Source: Dipteris shenzhenensis
Lineage: Eukaryota; Polypodiophyta; Polypodiopsida; Gleicheniales
Strand: one strand, 5' to 3'
NCBI GenBank assembly: GCA_047967505.1
Contig: CM106538.1
Length of the DNA: 64,000 nucleotides
Made by a program: the position numbers and the translations under genes. The first letter of the stretch is position 1. Every line of letters starts with the position of its first letter. The notes beneath the pieces were generated by a model, which did not search any database, was not told where the DNA came from, and saw nothing but the letters and a program-made list of their open reading frames with translations. Positions 62,581-64,000 of the stretch are shown one piece after another.

Positions 62581-63172
62581 GCCATTATTTTTCACCGACT
62601 TATCCTGATGAGAGGTCTTCCATCACGGGATTTAGAGTGCAACGCTGGGAGAGTTCACAGCAAAAAGTGGCTATACATCCACTGTTTGAACCTGCTGCCA
62701 CAAGCTATTCTGGTTCATCACCTCCCACAACAACAATGTGGAAGGCCACTGCAGAGAAATTCATCCCAGCTATTAAAAGTTTCACAGGGGAAGAAACAGC
62801 TGCAGGCGATTCTGGTGCTAGTAACGAATCACGTTGGCAGTTGGCAGCAGATCGACCAAGCACTGTTAGACCTCGTTCAAAGCTGACGTTTTCAGCCCAT
62901 GGAGCAGAATTGTCTGCAGCTACTCCTTTTGGAGATGTTCATATTTACTGTGGTTCTAGTCTTACTCCTATGGACAGCTATTGTATTAGAATGGGCCTTT
63001 TGTGTGCTGCTCCCGCCTTTTCACCAACTGGGTGCTGTTTGAGTACAGTTTGGCATGACCGTAAGAGGGATTGCAGTGCCTTGAAAATAATTCGGGTTAA
63101 TCCACCAGCAGTTCCTGGTGTGCAAGCAACCAGCACTTCTACTACAGCTTGGGAACGTGGCTTAGCTGATAG
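62581..63172 (+). CDS. MED16: MED16 exon E
   Basis: 592 bp completing the glycine codon, then HYFSPTYPDERSSITGFRVQ, RWESSQQKVAIHPLF, a variable linker, and KLTFSAHGAELSAATPFGDV, HIYCGSS, APAFSPTGCCLSTVWHDRKR and LKIIRVNPPAVPG, ending TTAWERGLAD plus AG of an arginine codon. Plant MED16 has the same series (ITGWRVQRWESS, YSAHGGEIA, VHIFSG, APAFS.TSCC..SVWHD, LKIIRVLPPA, WERAIAER). The donor GTAGAC starts at 63173, phase 2. The conserved FWWSLL segment expected next is beyond the window. Confidence 0.96.
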
Positions 63173-63786
63173 GTAGACTCTTCACTTGCTTTCAATATTT
63201 AGTTATAGTTACAGAAGAATACTGATAACAAATTTGGGTTCAAAGCAAAGATGTGTTAATTGGAATTGAATCTGGAATGAATGCAATGGCAATATCCCTT
63301 TAAGATTTTCCAAGGGGTTAATGATTTATCATTTCTAAACCCCTTTAAGATTGTCGAAGGGGTTTCAAAGGGTTAATAATTAGTCATTTATGAACCCCAA
63401 AGTAACAAACGTCATCATTTGAACAAACAAGCATTTGGAGCATCCTCATGGTACAAGCTTTATGAGGTCTCAGGTCAAGGAGAGCCTACATTGGCTTGGT
63501 TTAGACCTGTTCCATCTTCGTCTTCAATGCTAGGGTTGGTTGCCTTGATTTGTGCTAGAGTCTCACTGTACGTATCCTCCTCATTTTGAGCTAGCCTTCA
63601 GGGAAGCCTCCTATTCTGATCTTCAATGGCTTTGTACTCCTTAATCTCAGACTGGATGTCCGTTTTTTGCAGCCCATAGCTGAAACTAACCCCTAGGGTC
63701 GTGCTGGGGGTGGGAAGAGACCGGGGACCTGAGTGGAGAGACTGCACAAGGACTTGAGCGGGGAATTAAGCTAGGCGGAGCTCGGG
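63173..63786. other. MED16 intron after exon E
   Basis: Non-coding. A local near-repeat of CCCTTTAAGAT...AAGGGGTT occurs at about 63296-63370. Confidence 0.6.
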
Positions 63787-64000
63787 AGAAAGAAAGAAAG
63801 AAAGAAATTTTATTAGAGTCTTCGGAAGACCGATGGGTCTATGAGACTGAAAGAAAACCTGATACAAATCACAGTAAGGGTGGAGCTACTGAAGTCTGAA
63901 ATGAGCATCATCACCCGTGCTGAACCCTAAGTCTGATCATACATAATCAAATACATCTGGATGTAACCACCGTGACTCCCATGGGATGTATCCCGGCTCT
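63787..64000 (-). mobile_element. LINE 3' tail, body beyond the window
   Basis: (GAAA)n at 63788-63806, hairpins GTCTTCGGAAGAC (63818-63830) and GTCTATGAGAC (63837-63847), then CCTGATACAAATC. Same order as the LINE D tail; the rest of this minus-strand LINE would lie to the right. Confidence 0.7.

Overview
The window is nuclear DNA from a land plant with a repeat-bloated genome. The only host gene recognised is part of MED16 (Mediator tail subunit; SFR6 in Arabidopsis), on the + strand. Five internal exons at 20079-20191, 29049-29150, 38664-38748, 61487-62137 and 62581-63172 join in frame with AG/GT borders and give about 514 codons. The N-terminal exons were not found and probably lie upstream; the C-terminal half lies downstream. 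Three of the four introns inside the window are 8.9, 9.5 and 22.7 kb and are full of transposons; the fourth is 443 bp. Introns this large, DUF4283-type LINEs and an intron-invading Copia/Gypsy load suggest a large-genome vascular plant such as a fern, lycophyte or gymnosperm, but the sequence alone does not settle which.

Layout: 1-446 LINE debris (-). 1199-7202 full-length but decayed Copia-1 (+) with 5-bp target duplication. 9.1-9.96 kb LINE RT fragment (+). 10.0-11.55 kb Gypsy-1 LTR, primer site and gag (-). 13.0-13.56 kb Gypsy RT/RNase H fragment (-), fused to LINE A (13.56-16.6 kb, -). LINE B (16.8-19.3 kb, -). MED16 exon A. 20.2-23.5 kb unclassified repeats with tandem duplications and tRNA-like heads. 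23550-26013 a compact gag-only LTR element with target duplication. Exon B. 30297-31726 truncated Copia-3 (+). 35.0-37.26 kb two copies of a LINE 3' segment (+). Exon C. 39.5-50.64 kb Gypsy-2 (-) with intact Copia-2 (43437-49397, +) inserted in its gag. 50.8-51.1 kb an array of tiny hairpins. 51.9-58.1 kb a near-full-length LINE D (-) with a vertebrate-L1-like ORF1. 58.1-60.8 kb LINE fragments, one of them chimeric. Exons D and E. A LINE tail at 63.79-64.0 kb.

Only MED16 is likely to act for the cell. Everything else is selfish or decayed, and would be transcribed and spliced out as intron. The transposon genes are broken by frameshifts and stops; several stops are TAG at sites where a sister copy has CAG. 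Points worth a second look are the covarying hairpin array next to Gypsy-2, a conserved twin hairpin at LINE 3' ends, palindrome-rich LTRs, GTAC-rich Copia leaders, and several cross-family chimeras.
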